Part shown: piece by piece, positions 1 to 7,491 of the stretch
Layout of the letters: every line of letters starts with the position of its first letter
How positions within the stretch are numbered: position 1 is the stretch's first letter
Assembly: GCF_946227985.1 (NCBI RefSeq)
Contig: NZ_CAMKGL010000016.1
Location: 23,505-87,504 of the forward strand
Direction: 5' to 3'
Source of the DNA: Serratia quinivorans
Lineage (GTDB): Bacteria > Pseudomonadota > Gammaproteobacteria > Enterobacterales > Enterobacteriaceae
DNA: 64,000 bases
The notes under the pieces: generated by a model
Told to the model about the DNA's origin: nothing
Seen by the model: the letters and a program-made list of their open reading frames with translations, nothing else
Database searches by the model: none
Program-made: the position numbers and the translations under genes

Positions 1-1144
1 CTTGCAGCTCGGCAATGGTCGGCGCAACGAAGGGCAGGGTTGGCATCAACAAGGCGTCAAATTTTTCCACTACCGCGGTCACCCGCCGTTGCCAATCGGC
101 ACGCAGCATCCGCAATTGCTGCAGATCCTGCTCATCGAGCAGCTGGCCACGACGAATACGCGACAGCACCCGCGGGTCATAGTTTTCGGCATGTTCGCTA
201 ATCAGCGGCTGGTGCCAGCGCCAGGACTCCAGCGCGGTGAAACCACCGGCGGCGTTGATCGTTGCCAGCTCGGCGAACTCATGACAGGGAATAAATTCAA
301 TCTGTGCCCCGGCCTGCGCCAGCCGCTGGACGCTGAGATGAAAGGTGGCGGTGACTTCATCATCCAGGCCATCCAGCACCAACGTTTGTGGCACGGCAAA
401 GCGCGCCTGACTCAGCGTTTTCTGCTGCGGGTGCAGCGGCTGTTCGGCAATCACGGCATCCAGCGCAATGCAACCTGCAACGTCATGGGCAATCACGCCA
501 ATTGAATCCAGTGAGGGTGACAATGGCAGTAAACCATGGCTACTGATGCGCCGGGCGGTGGGTTTATAACCAGTCAGACCACAGAAGGCAGCCGGAATAC
601 GCACCGAACCGCCGGTGTCGCTGCCTATCGCGCCAAAGCACATGCCGTCGGCTACCGCAACCGCCGCACCGGAAGATGAACCACCTGGAATACGCCGTAC
701 GGGGCGATCCCACGGGTTGGCAGGTGTGCCGTAGTGGGGATTGATCCCAAGCCCCGAATAGGCAAATTCGGTCATGTTGGTTTTGCCGATCACCAGCGCG
801 CCCGCTTGCAACAAACGCGCCACCACGGCGGCATGGGCATTAGCCGCTGGCGCACTGGCCAGTACGCGTGACCCGGCCGCAGTAGCTTCACCGGCGACAT
901 CAAACAGGTCTTTGACCGACACCGGTACGCCGTCCAGCGCCGACAAAGGGTTGCCCGCGGCACGCCGCCGATCGGCAGCCAATGCCTGCTGCTGTGCCCA
1001 GTCGCTATAAACATGCGTAAAAGTGCGAGCGCCCTCCCCCTGCGGGTCGGCGATTTGCGCCAGCGCGGTAGCGGTCAGTTGCACAGCAGTGAATTCACCG
1101 CTGGCCAAGCCGGTGGCGACCTGCGTTAAAGTCAGCTTTTTCAT
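1..1144 (-). CDS. Amidase signature family hydrolase, 3' end cut by window edge
   Basis: Translating the minus strand from the ATG at 1144 gives about 380 residues of open frame running off the window; complete family members have roughly 450-480. The amidase Ser-cisSer-Lys machinery is visible: the lysine in PVSVKDLFDVAG, the glycine/serine loop PGGSSSGA, and the nucleophile region GSDTGGSVRIPA. The start overlaps the stop of the upstream DUF2848 gene (ATGA), so the two are surely co-transcribed and probably translationally coupled. The family hydrolyses C-N bonds of amides, allophanate or similar carbamoyl compounds. The substrate cannot be read from the sequence. With a DUF2848 partner and a divergent GntR/FCD regulator, a small catabolic unit for an amide or carbamoylated acid is a reasonable inference. 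Confidence 0.9.
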   Translation of the reverse strand, partial: MKKLTLTQVATGLASGEFTAVQLTATALAQIADPQGEGARTFTHVYSDWAQQQALAADRRRAAGNPLSALDGVPVSVKDLFDVAGEATAAGSRVLASAPAANAHAAVVARLLQAGALVIGKTNMTEFAYSGLGINPHYGTPANPWDRPVRRIPGGSSSGAAVAVADGMCFGAIGSDTGGSVRIPAAFCGLTGYKPTARRISSHGLLPLSPSLDSIGVIAHDVAGCIALDAVIAEQPLHPQQKTLSQARFAVPQTLVLDGLDDEVTATFHLSVQRLAQAGAQIEFIPCHEFAELATINAAGGFTALESWRWHQPLISEHAENYDPRVLSRIRRGQLLDEQDLQQLRMLRADWQRRVTAVVEKFDALLMPTLPFVAPTIAELQ

Positions 1145-1857
1145 CACGCCACCACCGGCAGTTCTATGCTGCGATAGCCGTGGCTGATGGTACGTCCCAG
1201 CACTTCGTCCACCAGTTCCATACGAAACTCGGCCGCCGGACGGATACCGCCAATCGCCGCCACCGTACCGCAGGCCATCGCCAGGCCATCTGGCGGTTGC
1301 GGGACCGTCAACCCGCCCTCCGGCACCTGCTGACCACTTAAATAGCGATCCAGCAGATCGCCGGGAGTACGCAGACTGGCAAGGTAACCCTGTTGATAAA
1401 GCCGGAACTCGCCGTTTTCTTTGATCCAGGATCGCAGGATCAACGAATCCCAGTGCGCGCTCACCTCACGCAACGGCCAGGCGGTGCGGGCTACCGGCTT
1501 GACGCAGATTTGTTTGGACAGCGCGACGCTGTGCGCCTCCAATTGGCGATCGGTATGATCTGAGGCCAGCGAAACAAACAGTTCCCCCTGATGAGTGAAG
1601 ATCAAGGGCTCCGCTTCGCCGGAGCTGGCATTGCCGATCACTTCAATACAGTCGTTCTGACTGAGCTGGTTAACGGCCACCCGATAGAACAGCGGGATTG
1701 CACTGGGCTGGGGCACGCCGAGCTCGGCCAACTCCCTAATATGGTGCAGGATCGCCTCGCGATCCCGGCCGGTCCAGCCGGCGATCACCAGATGGTCGAT
1801 CTCGACATCCAGCGCCCCGGCACCGCTGGATTCAGGTAAAGTGAAGGTCAGTCTCAT
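1144..1857 (-). CDS. DUF2848 family protein
   Basis: A 237-residue soluble protein with no signal peptide or membrane segment. I recognise it as a DUF2848 protein, a family thought to be distantly related to fumarylacetoacetate-hydrolase-like folds. Seen here are an acidic/histidine-containing centre (SLASDHTDRQLE, AHWDSLILRSWI) and a C-terminal segment ending GYRSIELPVV. No biochemical function is established that I can name. It is the first gene of a two-gene operon with the amidase (4-bp ATGA overlap). It faces a GntR-family regulator across a 129-bp gap holding a perfect 12-bp palindrome, so it is probably under local control. The start at 1857 has an AGAGG about ten bases upstream. Confidence 0.8.
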   Translation of the reverse strand: MRLTFTLPESSGAGALDVEIDHLVIAGWTGRDREAILHHIRELAELGVPQPSAIPLFYRVAVNQLSQNDCIEVIGNASSGEAEPLIFTHQGELFVSLASDHTDRQLEAHSVALSKQICVKPVARTAWPLREVSAHWDSLILRSWIKENGEFRLYQQGYLASLRTPGDLLDRYLSGQQVPEGGLTVPQPPDGLAMACGTVAAIGGIRPAAEFRMELVDEVLGRTISHGYRSIELPVVA

Positions 1858-1886
1858 GGCATTTGTGCCTCTTTGGTTAAAATACT

Positions 1887-1898
1887 GTGAAATTTCAC
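1887..1898. promoter_or_regulatory. Perfect palindrome GTGAAATTTCAC, candidate GntR operator
   Basis: This 12-bp perfect inverted repeat lies in the 129-bp divergent gap between the DUF2848-amidase operon and the GntR/FCD gene, about 30 bp upstream of the DUF2848 start and 89 bp upstream of the GntR start. GntR-family dimers bind short palindromes next to their own gene, so this is the natural candidate operator. The palindrome is seen; the assignment to the regulator is inference. Confidence 0.45.
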
Positions 1899-1986
1899 TA
1901 TATCTTTAGTTGCCAAATAAGCGATTTCCATGCCATGTTTTTGTGTACTATGTCTAAAAACTTTCTTCTTGCAGGAGCAGAACGTG

Positions 1987-2664
1987 ATGAGCCTTGACGC
2001 AGAGAGCCAGGAACTCCCGACGGCAGAGGAAGCCGGAATGTCACTGAATGAATTGGCCTACCGGCGCTTTAAGCAGGCGCTGGTGACGTTAAGCTATAAG
2101 CCCGGTGAATATCTCAATACCGCGCAGGTGATGGGTGAGCTGGATATGGGCAGAACGCCGATTAATCAGGCAATCCACCGGCTGGCTAATGAAGGGTTGC
2201 TACAGGTGATCCCGCGTAAGGGAGTGATGGTCTCGCCGCTGTCGATGGATGACGCACTGGAGCTGATTGAAGTGCGACTCGCCAATGAAATGCTGTGTAT
2301 GCGGCTGGCAAGCAAGCGAATTACCGAACCGCAGGTCGCCGCACTGACAGCCCTCAATCAACAAATCGAAGCCGCCAGCCAGCGCCGCGACCGGGTACAG
2401 ATGATGACGCTGGACCACCAGTTCCACCAGCAGTTGGCGCAGATCGCCGGGAATAATATGCTGGCGGACATCCTGAGCGTGCTGCACGCCAGGGCGCAAC
2501 GCTTTTGGGCCAGTACGCTGTCACGCGAAGGTCATATGCGAGAGGTGATCGAAGAACATCGAGCCATTATCGCGGCACTGGCTGCACAAGACGACGCCGC
2601 TGCAGCCAATGCCGCAGAGGCGCACATTCTGTCTTTCCGCAGTGCACTGTTGCATGAGGGCTGA
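1987..2664 (+). CDS. GntR family transcriptional regulator, FCD (FadR/VanR) subfamily
   Basis: About 225 residues. The N-terminal winged helix shows the GntR pattern (GELDMGRTPINQAIHRL, then a GLL turn and RKGVMVSP wing). The C-terminal helical FCD domain carries the expected Asp/His metal-binding residues (DHQFHQQL, EEHRAII, AEAHI). I chose the ATG at 1987 because GCAGGAG at 1971-1977 is an excellent ribosome binding site; a GTG at 1984 is also possible, while the in-frame ATG at 1930 has no such site. FCD regulators respond to small organic acids. It is divergent from the amidase/DUF2848 operon and most likely represses it. The 265 bp after it hold no gene I can support. Confidence 0.88.
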   Translation: MSLDAESQELPTAEEAGMSLNELAYRRFKQALVTLSYKPGEYLNTAQVMGELDMGRTPINQAIHRLANEGLLQVIPRKGVMVSPLSMDDALELIEVRLANEMLCMRLASKRITEPQVAALTALNQQIEAASQRRDRVQMMTLDHQFHQQLAQIAGNNMLADILSVLHARAQRFWASTLSREGHMREVIEEHRAIIAALAAQDDAAAANAAEAHILSFRSALLHEG

Positions 2665-2929
2665 CACCCTTGAACTGCAAAGGGTCCGCCTAGAGACCGT
2701 TTGTAATAAAATTGACTGAATATCTACAACACGAGTATTGGTCATAGGATAATCGGTAATGACTCCTCGCTGGGAAATATGGCCGTCAGCGACACATTGA
2801 AACTGGCGCACTATATCCCACCGAAAATTGACATTAGCGGAGTCGCAGCATCCCATGAAATTGAGTTAATAGGGTAATTAGCGGTGACAAACGGGAAATG
2901 ACGCCTAAAGTCATTTCCCTTTATCCCTG

Positions 2930-3676
2930 TTAACGGCCGCCGGAGGCCTCGATAAAGCTGCCGGTGACGTAAGAAGCGGCATCGGACAGCAGCCAGGCGA
3001 TGGCTTCTGCCACCTCTTCCGGGGTGCCACCGCGCTGCATCGGCAGGTTGCCTTTCACCCTGTCAACACGCCCCGGCTCACCGCCACTGGCATGCATTTC
3101 AGTGTAAATACACCCCGGCCGCACCGAGTTAACGCGAATACCTTGTGCCGCCACCTCCAGCGCCAGCCCGGTGGTCAGGGTGTCGACCGCCCCCTTTGAT
3201 GCGGCATAGTCGATATACTCCCACGGAGCCCCTAAACGAGCGGCGGCAGAGGAAACGTTGACGATAGCCCCGCCCTGTCCACCATGACGATGCGACATAC
3301 GCATCACCGCTTCCCGGCAGCAGAGGAAAGAACCGGTGACGTTGGTAGTCAATACCCTGTTGATACGCTCGGCGGACAGTTGCTCAATGCTCGACTGCTG
3401 AAACAGAATACCGGCATTGTTGACCAGTGCGTCAATAGGCCCGAGGGTGGCATCCAGTTGGCTAAACATCGCCACTACCTGGCTTTCATCGCCAATATCG
3501 GCCCGCAGCGCCAGCGCCCGATCGCCCAGTGATGCTATCTCCGCGACCACCTGTTGCGCCGCAGCTTCATTCTGCAGATAGTTAACGCCCACCGCATATC
3601 CCTGGCGGGCCAGCAGCAGCGCCGTGGCGCGGCCAATACCCCGGCTGGCGCCGGTGACCAGTGCAACTTTAGTCAT
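2930..3676 (-). CDS. ygfF: Short-chain dehydrogenase/reductase YgfF
   Basis: A 248-residue classical SDR. It shows the N-terminal NAD(P)-binding motif TGASRGIG, the NNAG motif (LVNNAGILF), the catalytic Ser region (VNVSSAAARLG) and YxxxK (YIDYAASKGA). The C-terminal half (IRVNSVRPGCIYTEMHASGG, then RVDRVK and MQRGG) follows E. coli YgfF almost residue for residue, and ygfF lies near gcvP in E. coli too, so orthology is well supported. The substrate is unknown (predicted sugar or keto-acid reductase). The ribosome binding site AAGGAACACT precedes the ATG. It is apparently monocistronic. Confidence 0.93.
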   Translation of the reverse strand: MTKVALVTGASRGIGRATALLLARQGYAVGVNYLQNEAAAQQVVAEIASLGDRALALRADIGDESQVVAMFSQLDATLGPIDALVNNAGILFQQSSIEQLSAERINRVLTTNVTGSFLCCREAVMRMSHRHGGQGGAIVNVSSAAARLGAPWEYIDYAASKGAVDTLTTGLALEVAAQGIRVNSVRPGCIYTEMHASGGEPGRVDRVKGNLPMQRGGTPEEVAEAIAWLLSDAASYVTGSFIEASGGR

Positions 3677-4222
3677 AGTGTTCCTTTCTCTGATTGGAAA
3701 GTCATAACCGGTAACCGGCGCTCAGCAAAGCTACCTTCTTCAACAGAGTATAGATATCCATGCTGCAGAATATCCAAGGGTATTTTTCCACTTTTTTCCC
3801 TTATTAAAATAAACCTTATAACTGCACCAAACGACGCAGCTGTTTTTTAATCCGCGGTTTTACGCTTTTATAAAAGGTGAGGGACTGCGCAAGCTGAATA
3901 TGTGGCATGGGCGAGGAAAACAGGACGGAATGATTCCCCCTTTGCGCGCCAACGTCGGAAGGCGGTATGACCAACACCAACAATAAAATTGCGCCTGTAC
4001 AGGTAACCGCCGTTGAAAAATTGTCGACACGCATTCGTCCCTACCCTGATGATTTGTGCAGCAATCAGCGTACGCGAAATATATCGACGCTCCCTTAACG
4101 CCAAATTAATCCCAGATTAAGGTTTGCTTAAGAACGATGACGCAAAAAGGATGGCGGCGTTGTCTTCCCCCGGTGGTTGTAGTTATATAGCCGCCAGCAC
4201 AGTGACATAAACCGGATACCCC
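3677..4222. other. 546-bp intergenic region upstream of a two-component operon
   Basis: No gene is confidently supported here. The part near 3677 should hold the ygfF promoter, and the distal 130 bp hold the promoter of the two-component operon with a phased repeat (separate entry). A 43-codon reading frame at 3967-4098 on the plus strand is preceded by GGAAGGCGGT, a plausible ribosome binding site, but its product resembles nothing I know. Minus-strand frames of 72-78 codons overlap it and have no clear start signal. Confidence 0.5.
4094..4132 (+). promoter_or_regulatory. Four TTAA half-sites at exact 11-bp spacing, candidate response-regulator binding site
   Basis: Hexamers CTTAAC (4094), ATTAAT (4105), ATTAAG (4116) and CTTAAG (4127) are each separated by five bases, giving an exact 11-bp period over 39 bp. 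The last three fit the (A/C/T)TTAA(G/T)-N5 direct-repeat pattern known for PmrA/BasR-type OmpR-family regulators. The array ends 90 bp before the response-regulator start, so autoregulation by the product of the next gene is likely. The repeat is seen; the binding is inference. Confidence 0.65.
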
Positions 4223-4891
4223 ATGAACATATTGTTAGTGGAAGACGATCTGCAATTGGGCAAGGCCCTGTGCCGTGCATTAGAGCTGGCGGGCTTTGAG
4301 CTATGCTGGGTGCGGCTGGTGCATGATGCTCAAACCAGGCTCTCACAGGGTCATTTCGATTTAATGCTGCTGGACCTGACCCTGCCAGACGGGGATGGAT
4401 TAAAGAAACTGGTTGAGTGGCGGGCCGCCGGACAAAATATCCCGATCATTATTCTGACCGCCCGCGACCGCATCGAAAGCCTGGTCAATAGCCTGGACTC
4501 CGGTGCGGACGACTTTCTGGCCAAACCTTTCGCCTTGCCTGAGTTGATATCACGCGTGAAGGCGGTTAACCGCCGCATGGCCGGGTTTGCCTCCCAAACC
4601 TGGATCCTGGGCAATCTGTATCTGGACCCAATCAATCACCAGGTGACGCTGGATGACGAACTGCTGTTGCTATCGAAAAAGGAGTATCGACTGCTGCATG
4701 AACTGATGCGCTGCGCCGGTACCGTGGTGCGCAAAACCGCACTGGAGCAGAGTCTGTTCGGCCATGGCGACAGCGTGGAAAGTAATTCTCTGGAGGTGCA
4801 TATGCATAACTTGCGGCGCAAGATTGGCAAGGAAAAAATTATAACCGTGCGCGGCATAGGCTATTTATTAAAAAAAGAGACTCTGGGATGA
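4223..4891 (+). CDS. OmpR/PhoB-family response regulator, QseB/PmrA subgroup
   Basis: A 222-residue response regulator. The receiver domain (about 1-115) has the acidic pair in VEDD, phosphoacceptor Asp51 (LLDLTLPDGDG), Thr78 (ILTARD) and Lys100 (LAKPF). The C-terminal winged helix (about 125-220) has the typical ending SLEVHMHNLRRKIG ... ITVRGIGYLLKK. Overall it resembles the QseB/PmrA/TctD group, and I cannot choose between them from sequence alone. The stop overlaps the start of the sensor kinase gene (ATGA), so the two form one operon. The phased TTAA repeat upstream suggests that it controls its own promoter. Confidence 0.93.
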   Translation: MNILLVEDDLQLGKALCRALELAGFELCWVRLVHDAQTRLSQGHFDLMLLDLTLPDGDGLKKLVEWRAAGQNIPIIILTARDRIESLVNSLDSGADDFLAKPFALPELISRVKAVNRRMAGFASQTWILGNLYLDPINHQVTLDDELLLLSKKEYRLLHELMRCAGTVVRKTALEQSLFGHGDSVESNSLEVHMHNLRRKIGKEKIITVRGIGYLLKKETLG

Positions 4892-6294
4892 TAAGTTTAA
4901 AATCCTTTTTTATGCGCACTATTATTTTCCAGGTTTTAGCCATATTACTGCTCTGGGGCGCATTAATTGGTTGGGTGAAATACTCATATTACCCTGATGC
5001 GGAAAAGTATTTAGATAATCAGCAACGCATTGTCGCACGTGGTATTGCCAATATTCTTGACAAGACAGATGTTACCAACCGCAGTTATCTTGAGGTGATT
5101 AAAGATATCGAAGTCATGTATATCGACTCGATCAAAAACGGCATGCAGGATGAAATAGACTATCGGCCACTATTTGTGGTTTACGATAGCAATAATCAGA
5201 TGCTTTACGCCTCACCGTCACAGGAAAAACCGCTGTTCCTGCCGCCGTCGGTGCTGTCCGGCACCATCAGTTACGCCAATGTGAAGTGGCATATTGCCGG
5301 CAGTTGGAGCGATAAACAGCAATTTAGAGTGATCGTTGGCGAATCCTTTGACAACCGCACCACTATTTTCGGCAATCCGGCAGAAAGCACCGCGATCCCG
5401 CTGTTGGTCACGCTGGCAGCCATCATTGTCACTTTGCTGCTCACCGCCTATCTCAGCCTGCGGCCACTGCGGCAAATTGCCAGAATGATCTCTGACCGCA
5501 AGCCCGGTACTCTGTCCCCGATTAATGCGGCCGAACAATATCAAGAAATCCGACCAATCGTTTTGGAAATCAATAAACTGATGGCGCGTATCGATGCTGC
5601 CAATCAACGTGAAAAACGCTTTATGGCCGATGCAGCGCATGAGCTGCGCACCCCGATCGCCGCCGTGCTGGCACAGTTGCACCTGTTGACCCAGGTGGCG
5701 GATAAAACCGAACGTCAGGAAATCATTGAAGACATGCAGCAAGGGTTGGATCGTGCCGCATCGCTTTCGCGCCAGCTGATTGACCTGGCCAAACTGGAGT
5801 CGGAAGACTTCCCACTGAAGATTGAAACGGTGAATATCCACGCGGAAATCGGCAAATGCATTGCCCAGCACGTTCCCTATGCGCTGGAGAAGAACGTCGA
5901 ACTCTCGCTGGATGGCAGTGAAAATGTGATGATTGATACCGATCGCCACTCGCTGATTACGATTTTTACCAACCTGTTGGAAAATGCCATCAAGTACGCG
6001 CCTGACGGTGGCCGAATCGAAGCCAACATCCGTTCGCTATCGCCACTGGGTTGCTACATTACTCTGCGAGACAATGGCCCCGGTATTAACCCTGAATACC
6101 ACAAACGGTTATTCGAACGTTTTTATCGCGTGCCAGGTACTCTGCAGGTCGGCAGCGGTCTGGGGCTGGCGATTGCCAAAAATCTGGCGGATAAAATCGG
6201 TGCGCAACTGCGGGTGGCCGAAGGGCTTGATGAACGCGGCATCGGCTTTGTTATTGATCTGCCAGAGAACTATCTGGCGTCATCAGAGAGTTAA
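4888..6294 (+). CDS. Membrane sensor histidine kinase, QseC-like
   Basis: A 468-residue inner-membrane kinase. It has a first membrane helix at about 11-30, a periplasmic sensor region of about 135 residues, a second helix at about 168-189 and a HAMP-like linker. The H-box carries phosphoacceptor His251 (FMADAAHELRTPIAAV). The ATPase domain has an N-box (NLLENAIKYA), G1 (RDNGPGI) and G2 (GSGLGLAIAKNLA). The layout matches QseC/PmrB-type kinases (E. coli QseC is 449 residues). It overlaps the response regulator gene by 4 bp and surely phosphorylates it. The periplasmic domain has no feature that tells me the signal. Confidence 0.92.
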   Translation: MISLKSFFMRTIIFQVLAILLLWGALIGWVKYSYYPDAEKYLDNQQRIVARGIANILDKTDVTNRSYLEVIKDIEVMYIDSIKNGMQDEIDYRPLFVVYDSNNQMLYASPSQEKPLFLPPSVLSGTISYANVKWHIAGSWSDKQQFRVIVGESFDNRTTIFGNPAESTAIPLLVTLAAIIVTLLLTAYLSLRPLRQIARMISDRKPGTLSPINAAEQYQEIRPIVLEINKLMARIDAANQREKRFMADAAHELRTPIAAVLAQLHLLTQVADKTERQEIIEDMQQGLDRAASLSRQLIDLAKLESEDFPLKIETVNIHAEIGKCIAQHVPYALEKNVELSLDGSENVMIDTDRHSLITIFTNLLENAIKYAPDGGRIEANIRSLSPLGCYITLRDNGPGINPEYHKRLFERFYRVPGTLQVGSGLGLAIAKNLADKIGAQLRVAEGLDERGIGFVIDLPENYLASSES

Positions 6295-6391
6295 GCCACC
6301 ATAGCTCCCAATTTCACTGCAACGACATCCGCTTGATTTGCTGTGGTAAACAAATGGGCAACCTGTTGTTTGCCCATAAATATAAAAATAG

Positions 6392-7357
6392 CTATCCGGT
6401 AATGCGGATCACCGAGCGGACGTCGCTTTTCTTGTTCAGATCCCACACTTCAGCGATCTCGGATAAGCCATGCTCCTGAGTGTCGACCGAAATCTGCCCG
6501 GTGGCCGCCAACGCCAGGATCTCACTGGCATATCTCTGCATCTCAGCCGCCGGTGGAAAATTGCCGGTGCCGCTACCCATAATCTGCAGTTGGTTACTGC
6601 GCAATACTGCCGCCGGCAAGCGAATGTCTGGCCCGGCCATCGACCCAACATTGACCAAGCGAATACCTCGCCCCCCGGCGTAGGAAGACAGGTCGTGGTT
6701 GTTCAGCGTGGCCAGCAGCGCTTCAGTCGCCGTACCCCAGATATAATCGACTATCACCTGATATCCGTTCGGCCCTGCGGCAGCAGCGAAAGCCTGGGTT
6801 AGCGCATCCCCTTCCAGACTGAGATCCACCGTAGCATCGACATCCAACGCATCCAGCACGCTCTGCCGACGGCCTGCTGCAACAATGCGCCCTGCGCCCG
6901 CCTGGCGTGCAGCCGCCACCGCCAGTTTCCCCGAGGTGCCGGTCGCGCCAATAATCAGTACCGTCTCGCCAGCCTGAAGCTCGGCACGCCAGTGCAGCGG
7001 CAGCCAGGCAGCGAATGCCGGGTTGATCAAGGCGGCGGCGGTAGCATCATCCACACCCGCCGGTACCGGCACGGTCCAGGAAGCGACGGTACGCTCAGCC
7101 AGAGCACCGTGCGGCTGTCGGAATGAGGCAAAATAAACCCGCTGGCCGTCCGGTGTATAACCAACGCCATCGGTTCCAGGCACGATCGGCAACACCTTTG
7201 GGCTGGAGTAATGGGTTCCCGCTACCATGGCACGATCCAACTGTTTGATACCGGCGACAATCACCTCAATCAGGGTTTCCCCCTCTCTTGCTTGCGGTTC
7301 ATCCACATGACCGACAACCGGTGGCTGACCTAACGCGTTTACCATTGCAGCTCTCAT
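6392..7357 (-). CDS. Zinc-free quinone oxidoreductase-like MDR enzyme
   Basis: About 321 residues. The N-terminal GroES-like domain lacks the zinc cysteines of true alcohol dehydrogenases. The Rossmann domain contains VLIIGATGTSGKLAVAAARQ, a variant of the AxGxxG nucleotide motif used for NADPH in quinone oxidoreductases. The family reduces quinones or enones; the substrate is unknown. Two ATG codons lie in tandem. I prefer 7357 because AAGGAG then sits five bases upstream, whereas it is only two bases from the ATG at 7360. The gene stands alone, downstream of the autotransporter terminator on the same strand. Confidence 0.85.
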   Translation of the reverse strand: MRAAMVNALGQPPVVGHVDEPQAREGETLIEVIVAGIKQLDRAMVAGTHYSSPKVLPIVPGTDGVGYTPDGQRVYFASFRQPHGALAERTVASWTVPVPAGVDDATAAALINPAFAAWLPLHWRAELQAGETVLIIGATGTSGKLAVAAARQAGAGRIVAAGRRQSVLDALDVDATVDLSLEGDALTQAFAAAAGPNGYQVIVDYIWGTATEALLATLNNHDLSSYAGGRGIRLVNVGSMAGPDIRLPAAVLRSNQLQIMGSGTGNFPPAAEMQRYASEILALAATGQISVDTQEHGLSEIAEVWDLNKKSDVRSVIRITG

Positions 7358-7396
7358 CATTGCTCCTTATTCCGTTTGGGTTGCTATGCAGCGACA

Positions 7397-7431
7397 ATAA
7401 AAAAGGGACACCGCATCATGCAGTGTCCCTT
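7397..7431 (-). terminator. Rho-independent terminator of the autotransporter gene
   Basis: On the minus strand a 9-bp stem (AAGGGACAC pairing with GTGTCCCTT, inner GCAT/ATGC) is followed by a run of six T residues and lies 61 bp after the autotransporter stop codon. Confidence 0.8.
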
Positions 7432-7491
7432 GATAACACGCTTTGCCGAATGTGTTATGGGGTTTTACTCAACGGCAACTTGCTGAAGAAA

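Noticed and set aside
2..505. Plus-strand open frame of 167 codons
   Set aside because: It is the antisense shadow of the amidase gene, whose motifs are unmistakable on the minus strand.
3816..4104. Minus-strand frames of 72-78 codons upstream of the two-component genes
   Set aside because: Two overlapping frames compete, no ribosome binding site, and the hydrophobic start is short.
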